64,000 nucleotides of DNA from Halichoerus grypus (GCF_964656455.1 NC_135719.1:3017163-3081162), one strand, 5' to 3'; counted from the stretch's first letter, positions 12,172-29,250 are shown. Numbers and translations: made by a program. The notes: generated by a model from the sequence alone, not told the origin.

Positions 12172-12655
12172 GGAATTCTTAATCTCAGGAAACAAACTGA
12201 GGGTTGCTGGAGTGGGGGGTGGGGTGGGAGGGATGGGGTGACTGGGTGATGGACACTGGGGAGGGTATGTGCTCTGGTGAGTGCTGTGAATTGTGCAAGA
12301 CTGTTGAATCTCAGATCTGCACCTCTGAAACAAATAATGCAATATATGTTAAGAAAAAAATAGAAGAAGAAGAAGATAGCAGGAGGGGAAGAATGAAGGG
12401 GGGGAATTCGGAGGGGTAGACGAACCATGAGAGACGATGGACTCTGAAAAACAAACTGAGGGTTCTAGAGGGGAGGGGTGGGAGGATGGGTTAGCCTGGT
12501 GATGGGTATTGAGGAGGGCACGTTCTGCATGGAGCACTGGGTGTTATGCACAAACAATGAATCATGGAACACTACATCTAAAACTAATGATGTAATGTAT
12601 GGGGATTAACGTAACAATAAAAAAAATAAAATTAAATTAAACTTTAAAAAAAAAA
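12172..12655 (+). other. L1 3' UTR with two G-rich modules and A-rich tail
   Basis: Contains two tandem, diverged modules, each opening with aacaaactgagggtt (12191 and 12450, offset 259 bp), followed by a G-run tract and an A-rich end. The G tracts are at 12212-12240 and 12460-12490 and have at least four runs of three or more Gs, so quadruplex formation is plausible. The tail contains aataaaa. Confidence 0.85.
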
Positions 12656-12670
12656 ATAACAGTCCCCCAA

Positions 12671-17458
<4,788 letters not shown>

Positions 17459-17590
17459 TTGGGTGCTTCGGTTCAACAGCAACCCTCACAATAGGGGTGG
17501 CCTCGAAGTTGAGCGGTATGAACGGCGGGCAAGATGGCACGCTACACAGCGTCGCCGACTTGAGCACGACGTCTTGCAGGCCCCCTATGC
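17459..17590 (-). CDS. EFL1: EFL1 coding exon (end of domain II, start of domain III)
   Basis: 132 bp on the minus strand. The acceptor is ccttcctgcag and the donor is GTAAGA. Phase: two bases complete the Gly codon started in the 61208 exon, 43 codons follow, and one base begins the Ser codon completed in the 13788 exon. The peptide contains [16 protein letters not shown], then [19 protein letters not shown]. The second part matches the EF-2 boundary segment SPVVRVAVE that opens domain III. The first matches the domain II strand where EF-2 has GVDQFLVKTGT. The exon is notably CpG-rich. Neighbouring exons read on in frame at both ends, which strongly supports the gene call. Confidence 0.95.
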
Positions 17591-18308
17591 CTGCAGGAAG
17601 GAAAAGATCTGTGCGGTCAATAAAGGGTCATCAGTTCAGAACGGACATTAGAAAAATAAGACCATCAACACAGCATATGGGTCAGGGAGGAGACACACTT
17701 AAAAATGTGGCGAGGAACAAGGCCGACCAGCACACCTGGATGCTATTTAATTGCTGTTAAAAAGACAAGAATTCTGTGGGCTACTGTCTTACAGATGCAC
17801 AAATCACGTGGTTACATCAAACTGGGCTAACACATCCCTAACTTTGATCACAGAAGTGATCATGTCCAGATATGTATGTCTGAAAATACGAATTATTTCT
17901 AATTGTAGCTCTTAGTTTTTAAAATACATTAATTTGATGAAGACGAATCTCTACAGAAATAATCTCTTTTCCCAAATACTTGCAAAGGGGCCAAGGGCAT
18001 TTAGAGACTTCAAGTTTGAGGCTGCTACAGAGCCCCCAACCCAAGTCACCCTTCATACCACCCCAATTTTAGAAGAGGACATCGGCCCCCTTCCCACCCC
18101 CTCCCACCGTCCTCCCCACTTCAGGCTCCCGGAGATGGCTGCCTAAGACCCTCCAGGAGGGCATCGGTCTTTCAGTGGATGGGAGCACAGGAGAGCTAAA
18201 GAGGCACGCTGAGCCTCACATCCACAGTAAGAGCAGACATCATTCTAGAAGAAATCGAGTTACACACACAAGGCCATTTTTATTGAGTCAATAATATTGA
18301 GTATTATT
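17591..18308. other. Intronic sequence, nothing recognised
   Basis: Upstream flank of the 17590 acceptor, with no coding signature or repeat that I can name. Confidence 0.4.
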
Positions 18309-18386
18309 GACGGATGGGCCCTTTGCTGACAATGTTCTTCTGCTCTGAGCAACTCCCCACATGCACAGGCTGAATGAGTCTAGGAC
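18309..18386 (+). repeat. 78-bp direct duplication, copy 1
   Basis: Identical over 78 bp to 19327-19404. It starts gacggatgggcc and ends gagtctaggac. The bases flanking each end differ between copies, so the identity stops sharply. Confidence 0.95.
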
Positions 18387-19326
18387 GAGTACATTATTGA
18401 GTGTACAACCTGATATTTATGCAAAAACACAGTTTAAAAGAAGCTTTTTGTTTTCAAATGACATCAAGTACAATTTTGAAAAAATAAAAGTATACCCAGA
18501 ATCACACCATCCTAAGACTGTCACTGTTTTCATTTTGATGTATTTCCCTCTTGCCCTGCCCCCACAGGCACACGTAATTTACCATTACAATGTCCATACA
18601 ATTTTTTTATCCTTTCTCTTTTACTTCTGTTGTTCTGGTCACAGTGATAGCAATTATGTAGAAACACTTTCTTCACAGAAAGGACATCTGCTAAGGCATT
18701 TTTCAACTGGGGCTGAGGGGGGTAAAGGACATGTTCCCTCAAGAGAATCATTTCAGAATTTCTGGGACAGAACAAGTAACAGTTCAGGGAAAAAAAAAAT
18801 CACAAATTAGCATGCCATCGATTTGGCTGAAGGACTAAAGAGAGGACAAGCTTTTTTTTTTGTAATGTTTATCACAAAAAAGGCATATGATCTAAATACA
18901 AGAGAGAGGGAGAAAACAGGCTGAGGAAGCAGGAACATGGGGTAACACCCAGAAAGCTAGCTTGTTTCTATACGAACATCGGTTAAGTATCGTCTGGTTG
19001 AAGAGAAATGATCCAAGTCCTCTCTGGTCCTAACTCTTCCCCCTACAAGTGCACTTATATATGTGAGCATGGGACTCTGGCTCCCAGGCTGGGGTGACAG
19101 GTAACCACACAAGAAACCACTGAGCCCCCGCACCGTGTCCGCAGGCCCTCGCCAGGCCAGTCCACCACCCCCTTCAAAGTCTTCTTCCTCAAAGAGCAGC
19201 ATTGTACAAGCACTGTCAGGACCCAATTTTTTCCCAGGCTCTCTCTAATTCCCTTTAGAAAGTATTCCAGAAACAATATCAAGGAGCATCTTTTACGATC
19301 TGAGACTGGAAATACGGAGGCTGAGA
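18387..19326. other. Sequence between the 78-bp copies, nothing recognised
   Basis: 940 bp of unique-looking sequence with short A and T runs. No repeat family or gene recognised. Confidence 0.4.
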
Positions 19327-19404
19327 GACGGATGGGCCCTTTGCTGACAATGTTCTTCTGCTCTGAGCAACTCCCCACATGCACAGGCTGAATGAGTCTA
19401 GGAC
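19327..19404 (+). repeat. 78-bp direct duplication, copy 2
   Basis: Perfect copy of 18309-18386 at an offset of exactly 1,018 bp. Confidence 0.95.
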
Positions 19405-19865
19405 AAGGTCACCCAGGCGGGCAGGAAGACGGTGAAACTGTCACAGAGTTCTAACACTGCTTCCTATGGACCAAACCCACTGACCATCTGCACAGAGAAC
19501 AGCAATACTATCTTCAGGGAAGTCTGGATGCTGAAGTGCACTTTCAATGCTGGTATAAAAATGGTACTGGAAATAAAAAAAAGAAAAAACACTTTGTGGG
19601 AAAACATGTTAATGCTCTAGCTAGAATATGTTCTCCTAACTTCCACGGTCTCATTTCAAGCCACCTTTAACATTACTGCTCAAGAACCATCAACTTGTTC
19701 CTCTTAATCTGTTTAATCCACCTGAGTTAACAGCTTCCTTTAAATCACCGAAGTAAGTGCAAGTTATACACCAAGGACGCCTACAGAGCCTCAGGCCTGT
19801 GAGAACAGTGAACATGACCTCAGAAGGGACATGAGGATTCAGACCCTTGAACCACAGACCTGCTG

Positions 19866-20181
19866 AGCCCTGAACAACACATGGTTTTAACCCTGCGCAG
19901 TTAAAAATCCGTGTGGGACTCTGACTTCCCCCCAAACTTAACTACTCACAGCCTGCTGTTGACCAGAAGCCTTACTGATAACATAAATAGCTGATTAGAT
20001 TTTGTGTGTTATATATATTCTACACTGCATTCTTACAAAAGAGTGGGCCAGAGAAAAGATCACTAAGAAAATCATAAAAGAAAATATATTTACAGTACTG
20101 TACTTCATTTACTGAAAAAAAAATCCACATATAAGTGGACCCACACAGTTCAAACACGTGTCGTTCAAGGATCAACTGGAT
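19866..20181. mobile_element. Non-autonomous DNA transposon with terminal inverted repeats
   Basis: The left end has tgaacaacacatggttttaa. The reverse complement of the right end (about 20110-20181) has ccttgaacgacacgtgtttg. Both continue into similar inner text (gtgtgggactctgact and gtgtgggtccacttat). The arrangement and the ttgaac-aacac ends resemble a Tc1/mariner-Tigger-related MER family. I do not name the family. About 316 bp, with no transposase. Confidence 0.7.
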
Positions 20182-21075
20182 TTAAAAAAAAAAAAATTTT
20201 TCTTTTTTTAAGTACAGGTTTCCAGGGTGGTGCGAATCTAGAGAACCACTGGTTTTGGAAGACCACCTTCTAATCTAGGTCCTTCTGTCTCTGGATGTCA
20301 AAGAAGCCCATATCCTCTGCCTAAAGTTTCATGCCGTTATTCTGTATCTTTCAGCGAAACTCAGATTCCTCCCCCTTTGACTCAACTACAGCGATGGTAT
20401 CACAGAGGATCCATGCACTTTATAACTTGTCACGGAGGTAGGTAGGCAGGTAGGTACATGAATATAAAATATGATCAAAGGCCTTTTCCAGGCCTCCTCG
20501 GCTAATGTAATAAATAGCTCCAAAGTGGACCAATATTGCTTAGCTAAGGTTTTCAGAGGATTGGTCAAGTTTCCCCAGTACGCTAAGCAAGTCTATTAAA
20601 TCAACTGCCCTTTAGCTTCTTGGTGTTACGAGAGGCCTCCGGGAAAAATCTTACAACAGTGACATCACCGGGTCAGAATTTCTTCTTCTCGTAGGGACAG
20701 ATGGAGCTGATAACCAGTTAATAGTAGTTCTTCGGCAAGTTACATCAAGACCGGGGGGCCTTATTCTCAGAAGAGAGACTACAGTAAGGAGAAAAAGGAA
20801 TACCTGAGGAATCAAAAATACCTTTTTTAGAGATGTGGAGGCTTGCTGTCTTTGTCTATGTTAGAGAACAGGTAGAAGCTGCCCTGCAGTGTCCTGCACC
20901 AGGGAGAAGTGATAACTGGGTGTCACAATGGAGTCTCAGTTTATGCCCCAAGAAACAATCCTGAGGGAGCCAGACCACCTCCACTCCTGCAGGAACAGAC
21001 TGACGCCATAGGGCCTGGCTCCCACCCCAGGGAATGACACTGGCAGGGAGGTCTAGGATTAAAGTAATGGAAGAA
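20182..21075. other. Intronic sequence, nothing recognised
   Basis: Mixed-composition sequence after a short A/T tract. No gene or named repeat seen. Confidence 0.4.
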
Positions 21076-21263
21076 GGGGCGCCTGGTGACTCAGTCGGCT
21101 GGGTATCTGCCATCGGCTCAGGTCATGATCTCAGGGTCCTGGGATCGAGCCCCGCATCGGGATCCCTGCTCAGCGGGGAACCTGTTTCTCCCTCTCCCCC
21201 CACCCCATTCGTGTTTTCTCTGTCTCTAATAAATGAATAAAATCTTCAAAAAAAAAAAAAAAA
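21076..21263 (+). mobile_element. CAN SINE
   Basis: Head ggggcgcctggtgactcagt, A-tail, and a decayed target duplication, taatggaagaa before and tagtggaagaa after. Confidence 0.93.
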
Positions 21264-22036
21264 TAGTGGAAGAAATTCCATCTCAGGCCTGGAAGTGGAA
21301 CAGATCACTACATGCTGCCTGATATCCTATCTCTGAGCAAATAAAAAGGCAATCAGTTAAAAAAAAAAAGCCCTTAAGTTATCTCTTGGCGTGTCAAACC
21401 GGGACAAAAAGGATCTCCAGAGGCTAGCCTGGGGGAAAGGAGGCAGCACGTAATTAATGTATTACAAAATAATGTTTCCTACTGGAGCAGAAACCGACGC
21501 GAAGGGCTGAAGAGAAGGGGACGGTGGGGAGAGGAATCCCAGCCCGGGCCCCAGCGCGGAGCCCCAGCGTGTTCCGGGAGCCGGCAGCGTGCAGGGGGCC
21601 CGCGGCACAGAGGGACGACAACAACGGCAGTGCAGACGGGAGGCTGCCGGGGACACACACAGGGTGTTAGGGGACTCGAGCGCCACGTCACGCCTGGACC
21701 TTCCATGGAGGGCGGATGCGGGCGAACTAGACCCGAAGCGGCGCCGGCAGCCTTGGCAGTGACTTGGAGCCGGGAAGAAGAGACGAGGCTGAGATCCAGA
21801 TTTCAGATCCGGATTTCAGACGTGGACAGCTAAGCAGAGGATGACCTGTTCAAAGCGTTTCTCTACCCTTCTTTCAGGTTCCTAAGTGTCCCCGTCATTG
21901 TATACATTTGTATATTCTTTATGGGATAAACATTGTGATTCATCATATTTTTCCCTTCAGACTATAGTTTCTCTTTTCATTTTGTGTCTATTTTTTCTCT
22001 CTAGTACCTTTTCTGAGCCTTTTTTATTTGGGATCT
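21264..22036. other. Intronic sequence, partly GC-rich
   Basis: 21480-21790 is GC- and CpG-rich and gives several overlapping open frames on both strands with no recognisable protein. Confidence 0.4.
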
Positions 22037-22043
22037 AAGCTTA

Positions 22044-22175
22044 GAGGGCACGTTCTGCATGGAGCACTGGGTGTTATGCACAAACAATGAATCATGGAAC
22101 ACTACATCAAAAACTAATGATGTAATGTATGGTGAGTAACGTAACAATAAAAAAAAATAAAAATAATCGAGTACT
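22044..22175 (+). mobile_element. Short L1 3'-end insertion
   Basis: Nearly identical to the last ~130 bp of the full-length L1 (from gagggcacgttctgcatgg through aacgtaacaataaaa). A 7-bp duplication aagctta flanks it at 22037-22043 and just after the A-rich tail. A strongly 5'-truncated copy of the same L1 lineage. Confidence 0.88.
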
Positions 22176-23439
22176 GAGAAAAAAAAAGCTTATAAAGTTG
22201 TGCTTTCAAAAAACTAATGAATATTTATTCAACTTTCTGTACTTTTTTTTGATGATTTTGTTTTAAGGGCAGGGGCACAAATGCACTTCGTGAAGTTTTT
22301 TTAATGAACACGTGAACATGAGGACAGTTCTGTGTGTGTGTGTGGTGGGAGGCGACTCTAGCGTGGGGGACACGGCATCACTGGGGGCCCAGGGAGGGAC
22401 CGGTCACCACCGCAGAGGCCCTGTGGGCAAGCAGCACTGCACACCATTTTCAGCCCACTATTTCCACTTCTCGGGGACCCTACATGGTGTTTATGGTAGT
22501 TGTTGTTTTATTAATAAAGTTGGTGACCAATTCGCGGTTTTTTTTGGTATATGGTATGAACTGCTTATTTAATTTTTTTATATATACTATTAACTGGTTA
22601 ACTGTAAAGAAGGTTATAATAACTTCCTTTGAGGCATAAAATTCATATATTCATAGATCCACGTATGAGCTTTGTATCCTGGCCCACTGACCTACATTTA
22701 TATTTTACATAGTAATACAGTTTTATGGGATGCTCCTCTGAGATACGTTTCAACTCAAATGATTTAAGTAAAGCACAAAGCACAAAATGCCTAGTACCAT
22801 TTAAAACAACATTGGAAATGTTTTCAGGTTAAAAGAAAGAAAAGAGATACGACTTTACACAACCAGGAAGTTATAACCAGATTTCTTTTTATGTTTAAAC
22901 TCGAAATATTTCCAATTAAAGGCAGGAGGCGGAGTCACATGTGGATGAAATGGCAACTTCGTCACAGGCGCACAACAGATCCTGGTTGAAATGATCCAGG
23001 GAAGAAAACGGAGGACAACGTGGATGCACATGAAGCCAGAGAAGAGTGCCCCAAGCTCTGCGCTGCGGGTCACATTAAAGACAAACAAGCAAGGGTCCGT
23101 TCCTAACTCCTTTCTTGGGAAAGTAACACAGCTGAAGGAAAACAAATGTACAGTGCAGCAATGGCGGTGTGTCTGATTACACGGCAGAGAAAACGCGCGA
23201 AGAGCCCAGAGCCATGTATGTGGGAACCCGGATGTGACCGAGGGGCGGCACTGGGGGAAGGAGGGACCACTGGGAGAACATCACTGAGAAATTAGCTAAT
23301 GATATGGAAACGATAATACGCACACCTCTACCATGCAGCATGTAGAATAATAAATTTCACAGGGATCGAAGACCTGAGTGAAACATAAAAACTGAAAGCA
23401 CGAATCACAAGATGACACACTAAAGACTGGTAACTATTA
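22176..23439. other. Intronic sequence, nothing recognised
   Basis: Includes a short (GT) run near 22330. No gene or clear repeat. Confidence 0.4.
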
Positions 23440-23980
23440 CTGTATTATAAGAACTGTATCACAAAAATGCCCAAAATTAAAAGTTACAAAATATTTTCAA
23501 TGTTTAAAAGACAAAGGATCAGTAAGCATAATATATAAAGAACTAGTAGAAATCAATGAGAAAGACAACCCACTAGCAATACAGGTAAAGAACATCAGCA
23601 GTTCCAAGAGGTGACTGAAAGAAAAGGAAGCCCTGATCAGTCAGAAATCATATAAAAAAGAATCTTAATCTAAATAATAACAAGGTAAATGCAAATTAAG
23701 GCAAAGAGATGGTATTTCATACCAGTACAAGTGGTGTAAGTCCGAAGAGAACACGGGTTTGATAAAGAGGTGCAGAAAAAGTAGGTCTTCTGCACTGGAC
23801 ACAGAAATGATGGTCACGACCTCTCGGGAGAACAAGTGTGGACATTCAGCAAAGTACGCCTGGACCGTGCAACTCGCCAGTCTGGCTTCCAGTTGTGTAC
23901 CTCCCACAGTGCTGGCAACAGGCAAAGTGGTGCGCCCGCAGCATCCCACAAGCAGTGATACGACTCTAGGGGGACACATT
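23440..23980 (+). mobile_element. Old L1 (L1M) ORF2 3' fragment, sense
   Basis: Contains atatataaagaactagtaga and taaatgcaaattaaggcaaa followed by gatggtatttcatacc, the ordered landmarks of the late part of L1 ORF2. Heavily mutated; the right boundary is uncertain. Confidence 0.7.
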
Positions 23981-25641
23981 TAGGTGATCAGGTCTCTCCT
24001 GGGGGCACTTCTGGCTGGGGTCTACTGCTGGCATTCAGAGGGCAGGGCCAGGGCCCAGGGGTCTTGCAATGTGTGCAAACGTCCCCCTCAAGGAATTCCC
24101 CAGGTCGCACAGCTTCTGAGTGTTCTGCTGGACAAACCTGTTTCTAATGACCTGAGCTTAAATCTAACTCCCTTTTAATTACAAAGTACTTTCTTCACAA
24201 TTTAATGTACATTGAGTTTTCGGGACTTCTGTTCTGAAAATGAGCTGTTCACCGTGTTATCGACAGCCACTCGCGGCCTGAGTCATCAGTGCCATATATC
24301 TGCATTAAGCCGCACCTGCTCCCGGTGATTGCGAGTTGCTGACTTGATGATGCCATCGGCAGGGTAAGCTGGAGCATCTGCATGCTGCTATGTACTAAAT
24401 TTCATTGCAGATCATTTTACTTATCCTATCACAGCAAAGGTAACTGTATTGATGTTTTTGAAATTAGGTAAGCAGGTAGATTATTTTCTCCTTGAATTTC
24501 ACTTCTAGGTGGATGCTCATTACATTATATGCTATTTTTATGATCATAAAAAAATTTTTTAACCAGATGATTAAAAAAAAAAACAAAAACCAGCCTTCAG
24601 ATGCTTCTGTGCCTTGAATGCTTGCATTGTTTCACCATACAGCAATAAACGCTGCGAGTACCCTGCATATGTGTTACATCTGCATTAGTCAGTTTATGTC
24701 CTAGACACTGAAACTATGCTCTCACCCCTGGACCGCCGACTTGGATTTCCCTGGTGCCTGGTATCCGCTGAGGGAGTTTTGGATTCCTATCTGATGGGGA
24801 GCTGGAATGCTTCTTGAGGTTAATCAAGGTTCTGAGAGTGAGCCGTCTGAATAGCCTTGGACTGAAAGCCCTGTTCCCTCTTAGTTCCACGAAGACCCTA
24901 ATCTCCAGACCCCCTCACAGGCCATCCTGGCATTAGATGTGGGCCTGTGTCACCTGACCCCACCACTGTGTCCTCTACCATTCATGATGATCACTTTTCC
25001 AATGGTTAATATTTTCTTCAAAGTCAATTTAGTAATGACAGAATTTAGAGGGTCCTACAGCACCTTATAACCTCATATATCATGATTTATCTCAGAGTAG
25101 AGAGCAAAACAGTTGGTGAAGGAATATTTCATATAATTCCTGTGCGTTTTAGATTTATGCCAACAAATATCTGTTGACCACTTAGGTTTACAGGTCTGTG
25201 CTGGCCACCATGGAGGAGATGGAAACGAAGACCAAGACCCCACATTCGGTTTTCTCGCATTTACTGTAAGTGTCCCTAGAGCATTCTGAAAGCTCAGTCA
25301 CACTATTGCTGATAGTTTATTCAGTCCCTGAGCCTTGGAGTTTGAGATGTCTGAGACTACTGCCACGTGTCCATGTCCTGATGAAGCACGGTTACAAGTC
25401 ATTGATACCAGAAGAAAGGTAATTCCTAAGAAGAAAAGAAACAATACTAGAATGTTAACTAGATTTTAAGCAAACATAGGTCATCCTAATGCAAGCCAGT
25501 TACTTTTGCCAGTTCAGGCAGCTTTCAAAGCATTGTTCCCGGGGACGTATCACTTCATGGATGAATGAAAGAAGAATATATCACTTTAAATATTAGTGAA
25601 TTTTTATCACTAATTTTTAGAGTGGCTACACTCAGTAGCCA
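23981..25641. other. Intronic sequence, nothing recognised
   Basis: 1.6 kb without a named repeat, RNA gene or exon. Confidence 0.4.
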
Positions 25642-25864
25642 GTCTACCCTCTGGCTCCTGACACTGCGGTTCGTTCAGAGGTTGGTCCTTTTGGATTCCC
25701 ACTGGTAGATGCTCAGAATGGCTTTGAAAACTATTCTTTGGTTTTTGGTCTGTTTCATTTTTGGGGTAAACAAAACAATTCTTAGCAAACATCACACACT
25801 TGTCTACTGCTACCTTTATCTATTTATAAAAAACATCCAATACATTACCCAAAGAATTTCCGAG
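25642..25864 (+). repeat. ~223-bp direct duplication, copy 1
   Basis: Matches 27919-28151 from gtctaccctctggctcctg to gaatttccgag. The copies differ at about four bases, and copy 2 has 10 extra bases (two AAAAC units). Confidence 0.93.
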
Positions 25865-26559
25865 AAAACCACTACATTATAGTAGTAATGGGCTCTAATT
25901 TTCTAATAAATGAAAGCAGCTGGTAGCACTGGTATGCTATTAAGTCCCCTGATAAAGGACCAAGGAATCGGTACTAGAGGCTGCATTGATGGGAGACTTA
26001 GCTTAAAAAGAAGTGAAAGCAAGTAAAGACGGGGCCCCAAACTGATACATCCATTCTCATTTGCTGCCCTCTTCTAAAATGACAGGTCAATAAAATCTCT
26101 ACAGGGTAGCAGCTTTCGTCACTATAAGTAAGAACATTCTAAATGTCTAGCAATATGCTAAACACACTGCATCTGGCAATAAAACACCATACTACAAATC
26201 GAATTCCTGAAAACTACTTAGACACAGATAAAGCAGAATATAAAATTATATGCAGAAAAGATAATATGAGTAGAAGAGAAATATAACTAAAAATGAAAAT
26301 TGTAACAGTATAAGCATTGAAATTATGAATGATTATTTTAAAATAAAAAACACTGTAGTTTTACCATGAAAAGTTATTAGACACAAGCTATAAGAACTTT
26401 GGAAGTGTTTTTTTGTTTTCTTAAGAGCTGTCATTACCAGAATCAAATGAACATAAACCATATAAACTGATTTACAGCAGAGGACACCGCTGCGCCATGA
26501 GGATCTGGTAATGATGCTAGTCACTGGAAGAAACAATCGATCTGATTCCCACCTCACAC
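25865..26559. other. Intronic sequence between duplication and old L1
   Basis: AT-rich, no gene or named repeat. Confidence 0.4.
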
Positions 26560-27640
26560 CATCTTACAACCAATTTCAGATGGGTCACAAGTCTCAATCT
26601 CATAAACAGAACGAAAAAGCTTATAGAAGAATAACACAGAACTTCTTATGACTTTGGAGCAAGCGGATTTCTGAAACAGGACACAAAAAGCAGTAATCAT
26701 AAAAAAAAAAACTGGTAAGTATTACACTATATTAAAATTTAAAACTGTGGTTCACCAAAAGACACTGTGAGAGAGCAGAAGGTAACTCCCCAAGTAGGAA
26801 AAAATATCTCCAATAAATATAGCCAGCCAGGGACTTTAATGCAGAATATATAAAGAATGCATACAAATCAATACAAAAGAAGGCAGAGAACCTTAAAAAA
26901 AGTGGACAAACACTTAACAGGCATTTCATAAGTGGGCAAAAATCAATGGTCAATAAATAAATGAAAAGGAATTTAAATTCACAAGTCACCAGGGAAACCA
27001 ATATAAGACACTACTCCACACACACCCCAGAATGGCTCAGCGAGAAACAAAACCGTCGTTGGCAAAGGTACGGAGCGCCTGGAATCTCCAGCGAGCTTCA
27101 CTGAGTGTGTACGTACACCCACCCGACAACATGGCAACTTCCCTTCCAACAGAGGTGTGTTCAAATATTCAGGAAAAGACATGCAGGGAATATTCAAAGC
27201 AACGATATTCCTAACAGCCACACCCTGGAACTAAACTCGACACCCGCCAACAGAAGAGGGATAGATACTGTTGTGGTCACAGTAAACAGCAACCAGAACG
27301 GACACGGGTGACTCTCACCGCCAGCATGCCCGGCACTCGAGGACATTCTCTACGATCTGGCTTCACGAGGCTTAACAACAGGTTAAAATGAATCTATGCT
27401 GCAAGAAGCCAGGACGGCCCCACGCTTGGGGGAGGGGGTGGCAGGGGCAGTAACTGGAAGGGCGCTGGGCTTCTGGGATGCTGGTTATGCTCCATTTCTA
27501 AATCTGGACGCTGGTAACACCGGCACATGTGCAGTTTAGGATCATCTATCAAGCTGTGGCTCAAGATTTGCACACTTTTCTCTATGCCTATGATGCATCC
27601 ATAAAGATTTACTTTAAAATGTTATTTGACACAAATTACA
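26560..27640 (+). mobile_element. Old L1 (L1M) fragment, sense
   Basis: Ordered L1 ORF2 late landmarks: tatattaaaatttaaaactg, caccaaaagacactgtgaga, atatataaagaatgcataca, and a decayed block equivalent to the MFIAA-type C-terminus near 27190-27300. No intact frame. Confidence 0.72.
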
Positions 27641-27918
27641 GACTACTCCAGGTGCTTCTGAGTCTTTTGCAGATACCATAACTCAACTGATAAAGATAAA
27701 CCATTTCAGAGCCTTCACAAAGGAACTGGCAGCCGGGAGAAAGAACACATGGCTTGTCGCCTTGTCCCTCTCTTCCCGCCACATCGTCCAATAACAAATG
27801 AAATGTGTCTTCCGGTGCAACGTCCTTACGCGGATTCTTCTGAACACTGTCTGTCCTTGAGCAAATCACTTCCTTATTCCAATCAAAGCAGCCAGCCCCC
27901 TCCTGGCTGCGGGCATCT
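27641..27918. other. Intronic sequence, nothing recognised
   Basis: Short unassigned stretch before duplication copy 2. Confidence 0.35.
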
Positions 27919-28151
27919 GTCTACCCTCTGGCTCCTGACACTGCGGTTCGTTCAGAGGTTGGTCATTTTAGATTCCCACTGGTAGATGCTCAGAATGGCT
28001 TTGAACACTATTCTTTGGTTTTTGGTCTGTTTCATTTTTGGGGTAAACAAAACAAAACAAAACAATTCTTAGCAAACATCACACACTTGTCTACTGCTAC
28101 CTTTATCTATTTATAAAAAACACCCAATACATTACCCAAAGAATTTCCGAG
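27919..28151 (+). repeat. ~233-bp direct duplication, copy 2
   Basis: Copy of 25642-25864, offset 2,277 bp at the left border. The flanks of the two copies are unrelated, and copy 2 carries extra AAAAC units near 28045. Confidence 0.93.
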
Positions 28152-29231
28152 CATCTCCTTCCGCTCCACCAGCTACCAGTGCGGTAATGGCCACCATTAG
28201 AGTAAGATGATCTCACTTACATCACAGGAAGCATTTGTTTGGCTCCAAGAGAAACAGAAAAAGTCATTTCCAGTTGATTATTTCCGTCATAGGGTCCACG
28301 GTGGCCTTGTGTATGGGGGTCTCTGGACAAAGACCTCAGCAATACCACTGTGAGGTAAGACTATCACTTCTGACCCCAAATAGGAGACCCATGAAAAGGG
28401 ATGTCAGGAGAACCTCCTTTCGTCTACCAGAGCCCCTGGTGTGTTTTCTCAATCAGCCACAAATGTCTTTCCAATTTATGAACGGGCCCTGCCCCTAGTA
28501 AAACCTGTTACAAACCAGAAAATTCCACCACAGCGTGGAAATCCTGGAGCATCTGTGAAGAAGCCTTCCTGGGACGGACTTATGCAAACCATTCTCAGGC
28601 CTTCCTGCCCATGAGCGGGGTCAGATTAGTCATAACCAGATCCCACTGGCAGGTTTTGTTCCATTCATAAATGGCTCACTCTACAGAAACTCAACACCCG
28701 ACTTTGTCCTGAGTTTAACAGACTTTGACAGAACGATCTCCAGGTGACCAAAAGATTCGAGTTAATTTGTATTTCTGCATGTTGCATTCAAGTCCAGGAA
28801 AACAATTTTTAAAGCCTCTGAATATTATTTCAGATGTAGTTTGTGACTATTCTTGACCGCGGGAAGGAAATGACATATTGCTTTATGTCAGCTTTTTGAT
28901 GCCCATCCAGATCTAGCATCCTCCCTGACAGCACAGAAAGTCACAAGGAATCACGTAACACGCAGCCATAGAAGCAGAAGGACCTCGGCAGCCTATGTGC
29001 TTCCAAACAACCCGCTGCAGTGTGGAGCCTCAGCCATAGCATCCCGAGGACGGGGGCTTACAGCAGCCCGCGTCGCTGCCGAGGAGCAGGACTTCTAACT
29101 TGTATGAGCGTGTGTAGGGGTCCACGGCTTCATCATGAACATCCAGCTCGTCACACACACACACAGACACACACACACGGATGTTCCATCGCCTCCTCGT
29201 TTCGGGCTCTCCCTGGCTTCTTGTGTTGTAT
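28152..29231. other. Intronic sequence with a short CA microsatellite
   Basis: No gene recognised. An interrupted (CA)n run lies at about 29151-29178. Confidence 0.4.
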
Positions 29232-29250
29232 TCAGATCACATTCCTTCTT

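Larger units (their letters stand above)
5343..12655 (+). mobile_element. Full-length carnivore LINE-1 with target-site duplication
   Basis: Starts with gggggctgagcaagatggcg, a typical L1 5' end, and ends in an A-rich tail. It is flanked by the 15-bp direct repeat ataacagtcccccaa at 5328-5342 and 12656-12670. Total length is 7,313 bp, including a later SINE of about 192 bp. Order: 5' UTR (5343-7382), intact ORF1 (7383-8279), broken ORF2 (8361-12171), 3' UTR and tail. The clean duplication and intact ORF1 suggest a fairly young insertion. It lies antisense to EFL1, the orientation best tolerated in introns. ORF2 lesions make this copy unable to move on its own. Confidence 0.96.
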
